Source of the DNA: Nansenia antarctica
Lineage: Eukaryota; Chordata; Actinopteri; Argentiniformes; Microstomatidae
Length of the DNA: 64,000 nucleotides
Assembly: GCA_963989245.1 (NCBI GenBank)
Contig: OZ022342.1
Location: 54,846,817 to 54,910,816 of the forward strand
Reading direction: 5' to 3'
This document shows, in pieces, positions 1 to 12,131 of this stretch. Positions within the stretch are counted from its first letter, which is position 1. The number at the start of each line of letters is the position of its first letter. The translations under genes and the position numbers were made by a program. The notes below the pieces were generated by a model. It had not been told where the DNA came from, made no database searches, and saw nothing but the letters and a program-made list of their open reading frames with translations.

Positions 1-51
<51 letters not shown>

Positions 52-69
52 CGTGTGCGTGTGCGTGTC

Positions 70-118
<49 letters not shown>
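1..118. repeat. (GT)n microsatellite
   Basis: Nearly pure GT dinucleotides with a few GC and CT interruptions around 48-70. It lies in the ntrk2 intron or region downstream of the last exon seen. The following stretch to 555 is unique AT-rich sequence in which I see no exon. Confidence 0.95.
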
Positions 119-123
<5 letters not shown>

Positions 124-559
124 ACTGAGTCTGTGAGAGCAAGAAATTGTCTGACTCAAATATGTTCCTCATACCATTGAATTAAAATGACTGTCTGAAA
201 TGTACTGTAGAAGAATGTTTCACTCCAAGCAGGAGACTGAAAAGATATGAGATACTGGCTGGAGAGGCTGGATAATGAGGGGTTGGGGGGTTGTTCATAA
301 ACTATGTATTTTAGAGCACCTTAATGAATAGGACAGAAGATAAAGCATTAACTACTTCCTCAGGAAAGAAAAACTGCTGGTGCATTTTGCACTGTTGCCC
401 CCTATTACCATGGAAACAGTAATTCTATGCAGATTATAGAATTTGCATTTAAATGGCATTAAAATAGATAAAATACTTCTGGTTAAAAATTACTATTGCT
501 GTAACTGCACAGTTATTTCAAACCAAAACCAGAGAGAAATTCTAATTACATGTTTGTGC

Positions 560-560
<1 letters not shown>

Positions 561-636
<76 letters not shown>

Positions 637-700
637 TGTGTGAGAGAGAGAGGAGAGAGAGAGAGAAAGAAAGAGAGAAAGAAAGAAAGAGCGAGAGGGG
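561..700. repeat. (GT)n followed by (GA)n microsatellite
   Basis: About 33 GT units, then GA/GAAA purine repeats to about 700. On the ntrk2 strand this starts about 25 nt after the splice donor of the activation-loop exon, as a long (TC)n then (AC)n tract. Confidence 0.95.
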
Positions 701-730
701 GGGGTATATATAGAGAGGAAGCAGACTCAC

Positions 731-1759
731 TCTATAGTAGTCTGTGCTGTATACGTCTCGGGACATGCCAAAGTCCCCTATCTTGACCAGCAGGTTCTCC
801 CCCACCAGACAGTTGCGTGTAGCCAGGTCTCTGTGGACAAAGTGCTGGGAGGCCAGGTAGACCATGCCTGCAGCGATCTGCTGGGCGATGTGGAGCATCT
901 GGGACTGAGTCAGCTCCACCATCAAACTGTGCTGTCCGTCTGCCATCAGCACGGCGTCAGGACCATGAGACCTACAGTATAATACACCACACCACACCAC
1001 ACCACACCACAATATTGATTAAACACAAAGCCTGGAACAGTCCACTCCTGATTAGCGCCCATGAATTAAAACCTAGTTTAAGTACATGCTGTTGACCAGT
1101 CCCAATTTAGGGACTTTCTGATGACTTCAAGGTTGATACTCATGAGTCCAAAGTGTACAGTAGTACAGCAGAATGAACACAGATGAAAATGGGCCACTGG
1201 GCCACAGATAAGTACCTGAGGAACTTGTTGAGGTCCCCATGCTTCATATACTCAAACACCATGATGAGCGGGTCGCTCTCCACACACACGCCGTAGAATG
1301 TGACGATATGCTCGTGCTGCAGGTTGGTCAGCAGCTCTGCTTCCCTGTGGAAGTCTGCACGGCCGCTCTCACTGGCCTCTTTGAGTGTCTGTGGAGGACA
1401 GACACACACACGCACACACACACAGGCACACACACACACACACACACACAAGAACACACATACACAAGAAACACACAATGCCCTCAAATTGGTTAACTGA
1501 GCATATTCACTCAATAGACCACACAATCTCCTACAGTACATAGACCTCTACAAGTCATGCTATGTGAGTCGCATTTCCTATAGGAGCGTCATTATTTTTC
1601 ATAATTGACTTTAAAGGTGATTCTGTACCTTGACTGCCACAAGAATCTTTTCTTGGTCTGGGGAAAGGTTGTAGCACTCAGCCAGGAAGACCTTCCCAAA
1701 AGCTCCCTCCCCCAGCTCCCGCTTCAGAACAATGTTGTGCCTTTTGATGTGCTGGACAA
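731..1759 (-). CDS. ntrk2: ntrk2 kinase-domain exons (N-lobe to activation loop)
   Basis: Exon 1629-1759 carries the glycine loop GEGAFGKVFLAE and the ATP-anchoring lysine in ILVAVK. Exon 1216-1388 carries the helix-C glutamate region (HREAELLTNLQHEHIV) and the hinge (MVFEYMKHGDLNKFLR). Exon 731-971 carries the catalytic loop HRDLATRN, the magnesium-binding DFG in KIGDFGMS, and the activation loop DVYSTDYYR with its three tyrosines. The last exon ends in frame at a GTGAGT donor next to a (TC)n/(AC)n tract; the rest of the C-lobe is outside the window. Confidence 0.95.
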
Positions 1760-4700
1760 CTGTGAGGTGCAGACAGGCAAAGTTATTAAGTTAGAGCTAA
1801 TTATCAGTCAGTCTACAGCTGTTGAGAGGGTCTCATAGACAATGCACTATTTTTACTACCACACGATTGTCAGACTGGCTGTGCCACCTAATGTAGAAGC
1901 TTGTCAGAGGGTTTGTGTGTGTATCGTCGCGTGTCTGTCTGGAATGTGAACAGTGTTTATCTGTTATTACAATTCAGCTGTAGGTCGCTCGACAGAAGTC
2001 GACCAATGTCATCGCCATGGTAATAAAGAGCAGGAAGTTCATTATACTGTCCGGTCGCAGCCCGACACAGATTTATTAGAAAAGGACTAGGTTACCGCCA
2101 GCAGACCTTGCACCATGGTAACTCACACGTGTCTGATTTCAGCATACTGCCGGATTGGCGGAAATACTGTGGGTTCTCGATGACAGGGATCTTCGTCATT
2201 CCAATGATCACAGCGTCTGGGCCCATCTCCGAGGACGACGGGGTGTTGTTGCCATTGGAGACGTGATGAAGAGGACTGGCAGAGTCATCATCATTACTGA
2301 TGACCGAGGAGGAGCCTTAAGAGAACAACAGGAACCCAAACATGAGAGGAAGTTGTGGCAATAATACCTACGCAAGAACGCATATTATGGCTAAATGAGC
2401 TAGTCACTTGAATGTTCTTTTCATTTATTAACAAGAAGTTAATATTCCAAACAGAACTGAACTGGATCCTGACTCCTGCAGGTTACTATTCAGTCCTGAA
2501 ACATGACTGTTGCTAAACAAACAAGCTTACCCTTCATCCCAAACTTTGAGTTTCTTCCATATTTCAGAATGATCACCATGAGAACACATCCAGTTAATGC
2601 AACGCCAGCGATTCCCACCACAACGTACACCTGCACAGGAAACATTCACCAGTACAGTAGAAGAGTCTTGCCTACAGCAGTGCTGCAGTGCAATATAACC
2701 AATAACCATTCAAGAAAGACCACTGAGTGTATGATCACTTACTGCGACACCGTCATCCAGTGGAGGAGCAGTGGGGGAATCTGTGGAGAAAAAAACACCA
2801 AGCACAGGTCAGATTCAATGCAGAATGAATACATCGGCTACATACATTTACAGGTACACCGTACATAGCATAATTGTCCTTTCTTATTAGCTGTTTCCAA
2901 CAACTCCAGTTGCTGTTAGCAGATCATTTCTTAGGTTTCTTGATTAAAATCTCTGATATATTCGACTTAGAGCTGTATACACTGTGTTAGAGCTGTATAC
3001 ACTGTGTTAGAGCTGTATACACTGTGTTAGAGCTGTATACTCTGTGTTAGAGCTGTATACACTGTGTTAGAGCTGTATACACTGTGTTAGAGCTGTATAC
3101 ACTGTGTTAGAGTTGTATACACTGTGTTAGAGGTGTATACACTGTGTTAGAGTTGTATACACTGTGTTAGAGGTGTGTCAGAGGTGTTAGAGCTGTATAC
3201 ACTGTGTTAGAGCTGTATACACTGTGTTAGAGCTGTATACACTGTGTTAGAGCTGTATACACTGTGTTAGAGTTGTATACACTGTGTTAGAGGTGTGTCA
3301 GAGGTGTTAGAGCTGTATACACTGTGTTAGAGCTGTATACACTGTGTTAGAGCTGTATACACTGTGTTAGAGCTGTATACACTGTGTTAGAGTTGTATAC
3401 ACTGTGTTAGAGCTGTATACACTGTGTTAGAGCTGTACACACTGTGTTAGAGCTGTATACACTGTGTTAGAGCTGTATACACTGTGTTAGAGTTGTATAC
3501 ACTGTGTTAGAGTTGTGTCAGAGGTGTTAAGTGTCCACAGCATTTCGAAGTTCAAACACCTACCAGTAGTGTCTGAGAAGCACCAGGAGGACATCACACA
3601 CCATAGGCAGCACAGTCAACACAGGACATGGAAAACAAGGATGAGGAGTCATCACCTCTTTTATCGCCCTCATCTTCATCCTTATCATCTTCATCGTAAT
3701 ATAACTTTATAACATGTCCAGAGAAATGTACTCTTGCATATTTCTGTGACAATAAGTTTCAAAATAATTTCTCCTAGCTTAAGCAATATTCAATGAGTGG
3801 TGCTAAACATTCAGGTGATGTAAATCATCATGCTATTGACTTCAGTGTCTTAATAAACACTTACAATAGTAGCCTGATGTCTCGTCTGAAAAAAAGAAAA
3901 AAGAGAATGTATGTTATTTACAGTTTTTCCTGAACAGGTTATAGCAACAAATAAAGTTGTTTCCGAGTTAAATCATATAGTCTTGAAAGAAACCCTAGCC
4001 CTAGGTATGAGACACAGCTTAGATACGTACATATAATCATCTGTGCGATTGATACCTGTGTGTCCAATGTCAGGCGGGAAGAGGAAAGTAGCAAAGACCT
4101 TCTTCTGGTCCTCTCCAAACTCGTTCCTGGCCACCAGAGTGTACTCTCCGTTGTGGATGTGTGTGGGGTTGTCCAGCTGCAGGCAGCCATGGTACTCGCT
4201 CTCGGTGAACTCGTGGATCTGGGTACTGATGAAGTCCTGCTCGTGGAGAACCTTGTCCCCGTGGTACCACTGCAGCTTTGGCTTGGGGTTCCCTGTCACA
4301 CTGAAGGGGATGCACCAGTGGTGGTGGTTCTCCGGCTCCAGCAGCTGCAGGATAGTGGGGCGAACTGACACGGCAACAACAGGAGAGGAGAGGAGAGGAA
4401 GAGTAATCGCAGGGTACTGGGAGCAATACACCAGGAGGAAGAGGAGGACGAGCAGGAGGAGGACGAGTACGGCGGAAGATTGAGGACTACACAAGAGGAA
4501 TAGTATAGCAGGGCACCAGGAGGAGCATGGCAAAGTGGCAGGACACATGTACAATAAATACAACTTGCTGAAGAAGCCATAGTGGTGACAACTTAAGAAC
4601 TCCTCCTTTCAGGGGGGGGGGGGGACACACAACAGGGAAGGCTGGTGGAGGCAGAAATCAGAGGATGGGCTCAGTGTAATGCCTGGAATGGAATGAGGAA

Positions 4701-6371
4701 CACATCAAATAATATGATTGCATTAAAACGAATGAGCCCGTTCTCCAATTTTTACCTCCACCAGCCTTCCGTGACGCACAAGCATCAGATGAGGTTGTTT
4801 CAAATGACAACCATCCACACATGATTCACATTACTGTGTACACTGTAGTAGATTGATGAGTAATGAGAAGGCATGCAGGCAACAGAGCACACGTCCTTAC
4901 AGAGGATGTTGAGTGTGAGTGTGACCTCGGTCTGGCCGACCATGTTCTCAGCGCTGCAGGTGATCACTCTGCCGTTGTCGTAGGGGGAGAGGCCGGACAG
5001 AGTCAGACTGCTCTCCAGCTCCAAGGCATCTATCTGTAAACACAGGAAGTTAGGGGCGATGTCTTCAAGATCAAATCAAACGGCATTGCAATGCTACCAA
5101 CAAGAGTTACAGGTGAAGACGCTAAGCACAGTGTCATGGTGTTTAAGTGGGGTTTAAGTGTTGAAGAGCTCACTCAATATAACAAACAACAGTTTTAGGA
5201 TCACTAATACTTATAATTTGTGAATTGGATTCACTGTATCGCATCCCGTCCTGCTTCAGGCTACTGGGTTAGTGATACATGGCTTGTAAACAAACTTTTT
5301 AGGACGTATTCAATAGCAAGGACTGTGTGATCATCTAATTATGTGTAGTTACATGTTTTTAGCATGTTGATGTTCTATCAGTATGTTGTGATGTGCTAAA
5401 CCTGCAGTTAGTTAGTTATGTTCATAGCGATGTTCCTTCTTTGCTGCTATCTAGCTACCAACGCAATGGTAGCAAACGCGTCTGTTTTGATTCAGAACAG
5501 GTTTCTCCAGTATTTGGTTTGGGAGTTACCAACATACAAATTCAAATATTTTTTGATTTCAATGTATGACATATAATTTAAAACCTTACAATCTGCACTT
5601 TCATAATCTGTAAAAAACGTTAAAATGACCTTGCCCTACTTGGGGACTTTTACACCAGACCCTGTCACATTATGGGCAGGAAAAGCTCAGGGCCTTACAA
5701 CTATAGTGCAGTGGAGGGTTGTGTCCTCTGCAATAGGAAGATCATCTCACCTCATAGCTTGTGGAGAGCATGTCGAAGTTCCACTGGATCTCAGGCGCAG
5801 GGGACCCTGACCCACTACATTTTGCTGTGACATCGCTGCTCTCCATCTCTGTGATGACAGAGGGACTGACCTCTGCTTTGGGAGCCTCTGTGAGCCAAAA
5901 TGTGAAAATAACCTTTTAATGATCACCTCTGCAGTAACATAACAGCTTCTGATTGGCTTTCATTCAATGTTGACTTCAAACTGTTTACTGGCTTACTAGT
6001 TGTTCAAGTTAACCCGTGTCCCCCCTCTTTCTTGTCACTGAATGGTCGACCACTTGTTCCGTACACATAAGTAATTTTTCTCTCTGTCTGTCTGTCTGTC
6101 TCTCTTTGGCAGTCGTGTGCCTGTTTTGACATGTTTAATGTTCAGTGCTGTACCCTATGTCAGGGCTTTACATTACCACAGTCTGGGGGGGAAAGTTCGG
6201 AGAAGGACTTGCTCCGTCCTCTGTCGTCTATGCATTGTATCTCTGGACTGTCGATGTCCTCTTGCAGCCTCAGTTTGATCCATTTGTTTTCACACACGCA
6301 CTCCAGAGGGTTACCAGACAGCAGCCTGAAGGGCAGAGAGAGCGCATTTACACACAACCACAGGCACACAT

Positions 6372-6425
<54 letters not shown>

Positions 6426-6514
6426 AATCACCAAGATGTTCATAGATATTTACATTTGAATCCATCACCTTACATACACACACTCACACACACAAACACA
6501 CACACACACACACA

Positions 6515-6567
<53 letters not shown>

Positions 6568-8650
6568 ACATACACACACCCACACACTAAGAGCTTCATA
6601 GTCTTACAATAGATAGAAGATACTTACAAATATGTCATGTTTACATTTTGGAATGTCCTCCAAGATAGTGTTGACAAGTTATTGTCTCTCAGATTCCTAC
6701 AAGTCAAAATAATGTTACATAATAATGTTAGGCCATAAATGCATAATAAGGTCACATAAATATAAACCTCCATATATATTGCATTGTGTATGTGTGTATA
6801 TTATGTATGTACAGTATAATGTAAGGTTACTGTCATAAATAATGCATACAAATATTTCTCATTAAAATCGTACCATGGTATTCCACCATGCTGAATTGAA
6901 TATTTTGCTATCACTGTTTGCTGGTTACCCTACAGTACCATAAGCCTGTCCACAAACATACAAGCCTGGCTGGAATGGGACCTACAGTGAGGCTGGTAAG
7001 AATTTAAATCCCATCTTCCCTACAGCATGAATTCCCCATAATTGCTTTTATGTAAACTGAGCCTGTCTCATGGCTCCTAAATTTGCTGTTGAGGCAAGGC
7101 ATAAACAATGGATGTTGAAAAAGACTACTTACACATATTGAAGTCTTGTATTGTTGTAAAAGGCCATTGATGATATAGAAGTTAATCTAGTATTTGTCAC
7201 AGTTCTGTTGGAGAGGGAATTAGAAAGAAGAGAACATCATTATTCATGAGCACATTTGTGTATTCACAAAATTCATCATACTTAATGAAATTGACTGTAG
7301 GTGCATAGTTTATTGTACAAAATGCCACAATCTTGATCAGCACATGAGTAATACTTACAGATTTCTGAGATTCATGTAGTACTTCAAGCTGTTATCATTG
7401 ATGTCAAATAGTCTATTTTGGTTTGCAATGTATCTATAAAAGTTGAAATACAAAATAAAAACATTAATAACTGTTTTATTTAGAATAAAGTAAGATCTTA
7501 AAACATTATTATGATCATGGGTTTCTCAAATGGAACATCTATTTCAAGTCGATTCTCCATGAACATATTATTAGTGAATAGGGATAATCATAGGTAGATA
7601 GTGCACCTAAAAATGCTCAAACGTGTGGACATAGTGTATTGTCAACGTGTTGATATGATAATAAGATTTGATTCGATCTAAAACTTTGTTGATGCTTATG
7701 ATAACATTTACATGCAATATTCTCTTTAATTCTGATGCTCAAATATGAATTGTAATTGCATTAGCCTAATAAATGCATGTCATTAAATATTCCTTTGAAA
7801 TGTTTCATCATCAAAATAAAAATATTCATAAAAATGAATGAAAATCTTTTATAAGCCAATTTGCCATACCAGTAGGCCATTAACAAAGAACAATATAAGT
7901 ATGTAATCAAACAGGACACCATAGGGAGAGTACAGATTTATACACTCTTTTTCCAGTAACTAAACTCATAATCACTAAGGTCTATATTTATAGGCTTTGT
8001 CACATGCCAGTCACATATGATGAATATATGCAAACATCTTGTGTTAATATCTTTATTACTATCTGTATTTGATGAGGAACAATATGGGTCAGAGAGACAA
8101 ACTTATAGCATTTTACCGTGCATTATTATGAATTAACTAAGCAGGTGAAAAATAGCATTGCAAGGCTGAAACATGATCTACACATGTGCTACACTGGATC
8201 TGTTTATCACCAAATGAACTCCAGTGCCCCTCAGGCGAGCATTATTTACAACTGTATGCTTGTAGCCTGTACATGGCTGTACTATGGTTAATGTTTAATA
8301 TATTTGATATTGACAAAATCACCGTTAGGGCAGCTATCGACAAGCCTGTAATGGTCAGCTCTATAGCATTGCTGGGTTTGTGTGTGGACGACGCAGACTC
8401 AATTGTGTGCTGTGTCGGTGATGTGATGTACAATTGTATTTGGCCTATGGGCCTACAATATTGCTGATATTTGGATAATCAATCTGACAGTTTGCCGTTG
8501 TGTATTTTACGTAGGTCCTTCAGTCCCTGCATTTTGGAACCAGAACAACATACTGTCCAAATCCGTAATATGAATCATTTACTTGGACTTGGAGATTTCC
8601 GAATCCAAATACCAACAACGCGACACGGCACCCCCGATACGCACGCACAC

Positions 8651-8720
<70 letters not shown>

Positions 8721-8969
8721 ATACAGTATAAGATCAGACCCAAATGTTTCAGAGGTCATACTGATGCCTGGTCACTTGCCAGGTTTTACAATCGTAACAA
8801 GTATAGTCGACAGACAAGCTGCCCCTGACAGCTGACACAGAGCGATAGAGCCAGCTGCTTTGCTTTTTTCTTTGGCAGGCCTGCAATCACCAGGCCACGC
8901 ATGACCGTACACATGTTGGAGATTACCAGGCATTAATACCAGTATTACCCTTAAAATCAAACTGATGAA

Positions 8970-9010
<41 letters not shown>

Positions 9011-9487
9011 CCCACCCATTAGTACATTTAAAATGACACTAGCCAATTCTGTTTTAATTTTTCGAATGGTCATAATAAAGCACAACTCTTGGAATAGGAG
9101 ATATACTGTAGATTGACAGCCTAAATAGAGGACAGTCCTTAGTTTTTGATCTTACATGATCGAAGACATTATTTCTTTATTTATTTCAGCAATCTGACAT
9201 TGTTTTCATTCTCAAAAGCGTACAATTACGTATTGTGGAATTAATCTGTTAATTTAATGTGTAGCCATCATGTCTGCCATGGCGAAGACTTGCATTATTT
9301 TTTGTATCAGTACTTACATATCGGTGATGTTTTCCATGTCATCTAACGCAAGGATAGGGAAATCCTCGATCCCTGGTTCAGGATCGATACAAACAATCCT
9401 TAAGATGCTGCAAGTGCAGGATGCAGGGCAAGCAGCGCTAAACCTCCACGACCCCATCAGAACCAACAGGAATCCCAAGCGAGCCAT
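731..9487 (-). CDS. ntrk2: TrkB neurotrophin receptor tyrosine kinase, 3'-truncated by window edge
   Basis: Receptor for BDNF/NT-4 type neurotrophins at the plasma membrane. Sixteen exons on the minus strand splice in one frame to 672 codons: signal peptide, leucine-rich repeats, two Ig domains, one membrane segment, juxtamembrane region and the first part of the kinase. The kinase reads HGPDAVLMA and ELTQSQMLHIAQQIAAGMVY, which fits TrkB better than TrkA or TrkC. Start chosen at 9487 (MARLGFLLVLMGSWRF, a signal peptide); in-frame ATGs at 9514 and 9541 are possible. The exons after the activation loop (GGHTMLPIRW onward) lie before position 1. Exons, 5' to 3': 9318-9487, 7359-7433, 7133-7204, 6628-6696, 6177-6325, 5751-5887, 4901-5033, 4056-4364, 3865-3885, 3564-3572, 2743-2780, 2531-2630, 2127-2315, 1629-1759, 1216-1388, 731-971. 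Introns hold CA/GT arrays, a minisatellite and repeats listed separately. Which teleost ntrk2 duplicate this is cannot be decided here. Confidence 0.95.
2127..3885 (-). CDS. ntrk2: ntrk2 stalk microexons, transmembrane and juxtamembrane exons
   Basis: Two tiny exons, 21 nt (3865-3885, DETSGYY) and 9 nt (3564-3572), plus 2743-2780 (DSPTAPPLDDGVA) make a short acidic stalk. Exon 2531-2630 encodes the membrane segment (VYVVVGIAGVALTGCVLMVI) and SKFGMK. Exon 2127-2315 encodes the juxtamembrane region with SNDDDSASPLHH and the Shc/FRS2 docking motif IENPQYF. All phases agree. The 9-nt exon rests only on its flanking AG and GT sites and its phase. The mammalian stalk between Ig domain and membrane is clearly longer. 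Confidence 0.75.
2967..3530. repeat. 20-bp minisatellite, about 28 units
   Basis: Tandem copies of TTAGAGCTGTATACACTGTG with period 20. Most copies are identical or differ at one base. Three units have a divergent form (AGAGGTGTGTCAGAGGTGTT), two of them 120 bp apart, showing that multi-unit blocks were copied. It lies in an ntrk2 intron between the 38-nt and 9-nt exons. Confidence 0.97.
4056..5887 (-). CDS. ntrk2: ntrk2 immunoglobulin domain exons
   Basis: Exons 5751-5887 and 4901-5033 together encode the first Ig-like domain (cysteine in TAKCSGSGSPAPEIQW, partner in VITCSAENMVGQTEV). Exon 4056-4364 encodes the membrane-proximal Ig domain that contacts the neurotrophin (HHHWCIPFSVTGNPKPKLQW; then SEYHGCLQLDNPTHIHNG). 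The donor of the last exon was chosen as GTATCA at 4050-4055 because only this leaves phase 1, which the next three exons require; a second GT (GTACGT just downstream) leaves the wrong phase. The 717-bp intron 5034-5750 contains an interspersed repeat also found near 49000. Confidence 0.9.
4637..4776. mobile_element. short interspersed element with inverted ends
   Basis: The left end AAGGCTGGTGGAGG is matched by the inverted CCTCCACCAGCCTT at the right end. Inside are GATGGGCTC, GGAATGGAATG and GAATGAGCCCG, a pattern I know from abundant salmonid repeats whose full ends read CAGTGGAGGCT. A poly-G run precedes it (4613-4623). It sits in an ntrk2 intron. The family assignment is from memory. 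Confidence 0.6.
5150..5645 (+). repeat. interspersed repeat, copy 1 (second copy inverted near 49000)
   Basis: Blocks such as GTTTAAGTGTTGAAGAGC, AACAACAGTTTTAGGATCA, GCAAGGACTGTGTGAT and ATGTTGATGTTCTATCAG recur as the reverse complement at 48985-49655. It is therefore a transposable-element family of unknown class. It lies in an ntrk2 intron. I see no long open frame in it. Confidence 0.8.
6177..9487 (-). CDS. ntrk2: ntrk2 signal peptide and leucine-rich repeat exons
   Basis: Exon 1 (9318-9487) encodes the signal peptide and the N-terminal cysteine cap (ACPASCTCSILRIVC), ending ENITD. Three exons of 75, 72 and 69 nt (7359-7433, 7133-7204, 6628-6696) each encode about one leucine-rich repeat; all begin and end in phase 2, so they are interchangeable repeat modules as in mammals. 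Exon 6177-6325 holds the C-terminal cap (LLSGNPLECVCENKW, ending PPDCG). Donors are GTAAGT or GTAATG and acceptors are normal. The 1.9-kb first intron (7434-9317) contains two CA arrays and otherwise AT-rich sequence in which I see no gene. Confidence 0.9.
6371..6570. repeat. two (CA)n microsatellites
   Basis: CA arrays at about 6371-6418 and 6475-6570 separated by a short unique stretch, in the ntrk2 intron upstream of the C-terminal cap exon. Confidence 0.95.
8637..9009. repeat. two (CA)n microsatellites in ntrk2 intron 1
   Basis: CA arrays at about 8637-8718 and 8971-9009. The rest of intron 1 (7434-9317) is AT-rich and I see no additional exon in it. Confidence 0.95.
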
Positions 9488-12120
9488 TCCATATTCCCCT
9501 ACGGTGGAGTCCATCGTAGGTACAACGGTATCCCACCCCACGGTACCCCAAGGAAATGTTTAGCAAAATACGTTATTGTTGATTCCCCCCCCCACCCCCC
9601 TTTCTAGCCTCCGTTCGACACAACGAATAAGACTACCGTTGATCACGAATAGGCGAACCCTCGGTTTAATATCAACATGCCATGGAATGAATGGCCTTCC
9701 CGTCTCCGCAGAATTGGTATCACACTACTGCATATCGATGCCGCGAAGCGAGGTGTCAAGTAGTCCGTCCTAGGCGCTCTCACACCGTTCTTCTCAGGGG
9801 CAGAGCAACTGTCTCTGCCTGGTAAAACGTGGTGCTCCAGATGTTTTAGGGGAGCAACAGACAGTAATACTGGTGATTCTTCATATGCAGTGATGCTGGA
9901 GAGGAGAATAAAAGAGACTGCACAGTGGAGTCAGAATGCGTGGGGATGGAGCGACGGAGTCAGTGCGTGAGGAGGAGGCAGGGTACCTGCATTCGTCTAT
10001 TGATTACCGCTGTGGACGAGCGCATCTCCCCCAGACATCGCTGCAATTGCGTTTATGGGAGATGGTTAAGATGATCGCGACAGTGAGATACTATATTGCT
10101 GACAGATTTATCAACGTTCATCTTTAAACTAATAGGTTATCTATCAAGCACACTATTTAAAACATTAGTCAGTGAATAGCTCACAATTAACACCAATGAC
10201 AATTAATTAACATCTAATTACAATAGGCTAATAACCATAGGTCTATAGTCTATTCATAATTGTTAATGTGTCCATTTTATTATGCATACCGACAAACTCA
10301 TTCGGTATAGTAGGCCTAGGCCCAGCGCTTTTACAATAATACGACAATACGCTCCGGATGGCCATTACTAGTGTGACGTGCAGTTTGACGCACAAGACAG
10401 GCTGCATATAGGCTATATGAAAAATTATTAAACAAAATATGTCTGTGAGCTTCAAATAGGTATTCCATCCAAATCAAGGAAAGGGGGAGAAGGATAATAG
10501 CAAAGAATATATATTGTACAGTAAATGCTTTTTTAAAAAGTGAGGTAAGATGAAAATGTTGAGCTATTTGTGGTTCTTTTTATTGAGGTTTTGTATCTCG
10601 CACATTGAATTCAAATTGTATTAAAATGTAGGCTAATTAAAGCGTTACATGTTTGTATTGTATACATCCATGTAGACCTACATGACCTCCCGTGTCCCCC
10701 TGTGAAATGTCTCTCTGGATGACCTGTATGAAATGATGGCATGGCATATATTATATGGGCCTATCAGTGGGAGGATTAAAGGCCTCTAATGATGCTTGGA
10801 TTTTGACATTTGGAAATACCTTTCACTGACCTCATGTTGGTCAAGTATGTGAAGGAAATGCCCAAATATTTAAATAACACCAAAGGCTATTGATGTAATA
10901 GACAATAACCATTAGTGACCTGTTTAGGCTCCTCTGATAATAGCAATATTGAGATATAGTGTTTCAAATGGACCAGCCATTGCAACAAGAAAGTCTTGGA
11001 ACCAATGCAAAATACTGCATATAGACACTGCTAGTCTTCCTGTGATTGATTCCCTTATACCAAAATATATATTGAGTTGCAGTATTAAAAGAGATCCTGA
11101 AGATAATATTCCATTCAAGCTTATCCCTTATAGGATCTGATACTCAGTTTGAATGATGCACTTAACAATCAGGGTGAAATTCTGGGTTTGTCAAAGCACA
11201 CATAATATGAATGTGACCATCCTCTGGTAGGACACTATGGCTCATGATCTGGGGCATTTTTGGCCTAAACGCTATACAACCTGGATGGTTAGTGTCGCTA
11301 TGGAGACGTGGCGCTTTCCAAATAGCACGGACAATGTCAAGTGTCGCTATGGATGCAGATGAAAATTGAGAAAATGTGTGAGCAGGCTTTCCATGAGAAA
11401 CATCAAGTACAGAATTATATCCGTCTCCATGGTAACCTCAGACTATAAGAGAGGGATGAGAGCTCTTTATTTTGCTTATAGTAGAGACTTGCCTATTTGA
11501 AGGGGCCTGACAGCACAGGGAAATGTGTGTTTTGGATAACCAGGATAACCAACATCATCCAATTCAGCTTCTAGTCAACTAGAAGAAACTGGTTGGTTCA
11601 TAACTGGTTATTCCAAGATTGGTGAAGGTTACACTATAGTACAGTTGGAAGCAGAAGTCTCATATTAGCCTGAGGCCTATGAGAACTAGATTAGACCAAG
11701 AGGGGGTCAAATGGAGAAGCGCTGACTATCTCCAGTCTTATGAACTAAAAGTAGACATCCATCCACTACCAGTGGTGAACATTTAATGAATTCACTAGGG
11801 GAGCCCAGGGAGGTCCAAATATACATGCTGAAATCAAAGTATTTTAATAGTGAAAATGTTCTTTGCATCTTTTCATCATCTGCAAACTGCCATTGTTAGC
11901 CAAAGCTGCATGACTGTGCAGTGTCGCCTATCCACTTTGTAACAGTGAGCAGTAAAGGTGTTGCCTGCATGTCATATTCAATAGGATGTAGCAATGAATC
12001 ACAGAAGAACGTTTATAAACAAACTGATACGCAAACTGTCCGTTATTTTGGCATATCTTATCCATATCTACCATATCAACCACCAACCACAATCACACAG
12101 CTCCCTTTCTGTACTTTATG
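9488..12120. other. ntrk2 5' flank and intergenic spacer
   Basis: Upstream of the ntrk2 start there is a moderately GC-rich stretch to about 10060 that plausibly includes 5' untranslated sequence, including C-runs at 9586-9600. I could not place a transcription start or an upstream exon. From about 10100 to 12120 the sequence is AT-rich and I recognise no gene, RNA gene or intact mobile element. Short open frames here have no recognisable domain. Confidence 0.5.
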
Positions 12121-12131
12121 CTGAAGCCAGT

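Noticed and set aside
2967..3530. CRISPR-like array
   Set aside because: Units are contiguous 20-bp repeats with no spacers, in a vertebrate intron.
4070..4426. Alternative-frame proteins over the ntrk2 Ig exon (4043-4483 plus, 4070-4426 and 4296-4580 minus)
   Set aside because: Shadows of the GC-rich Ig exon; only the frame with HHHWCIPFSVTGNPKPKLQW matches a known family.
731..9541. Assignment to ntrk1 or ntrk3
   Set aside because: The juxtamembrane FRQSGS resembles TrkC locally, but the kinase segments, the Ig domain and the hnrnpk/gnaq neighbours all fit ntrk2.
9936..10127. 63-aa frame upstream of ntrk2
   Set aside because: No domain, no splice context and no sign of conservation visible; probably chance.
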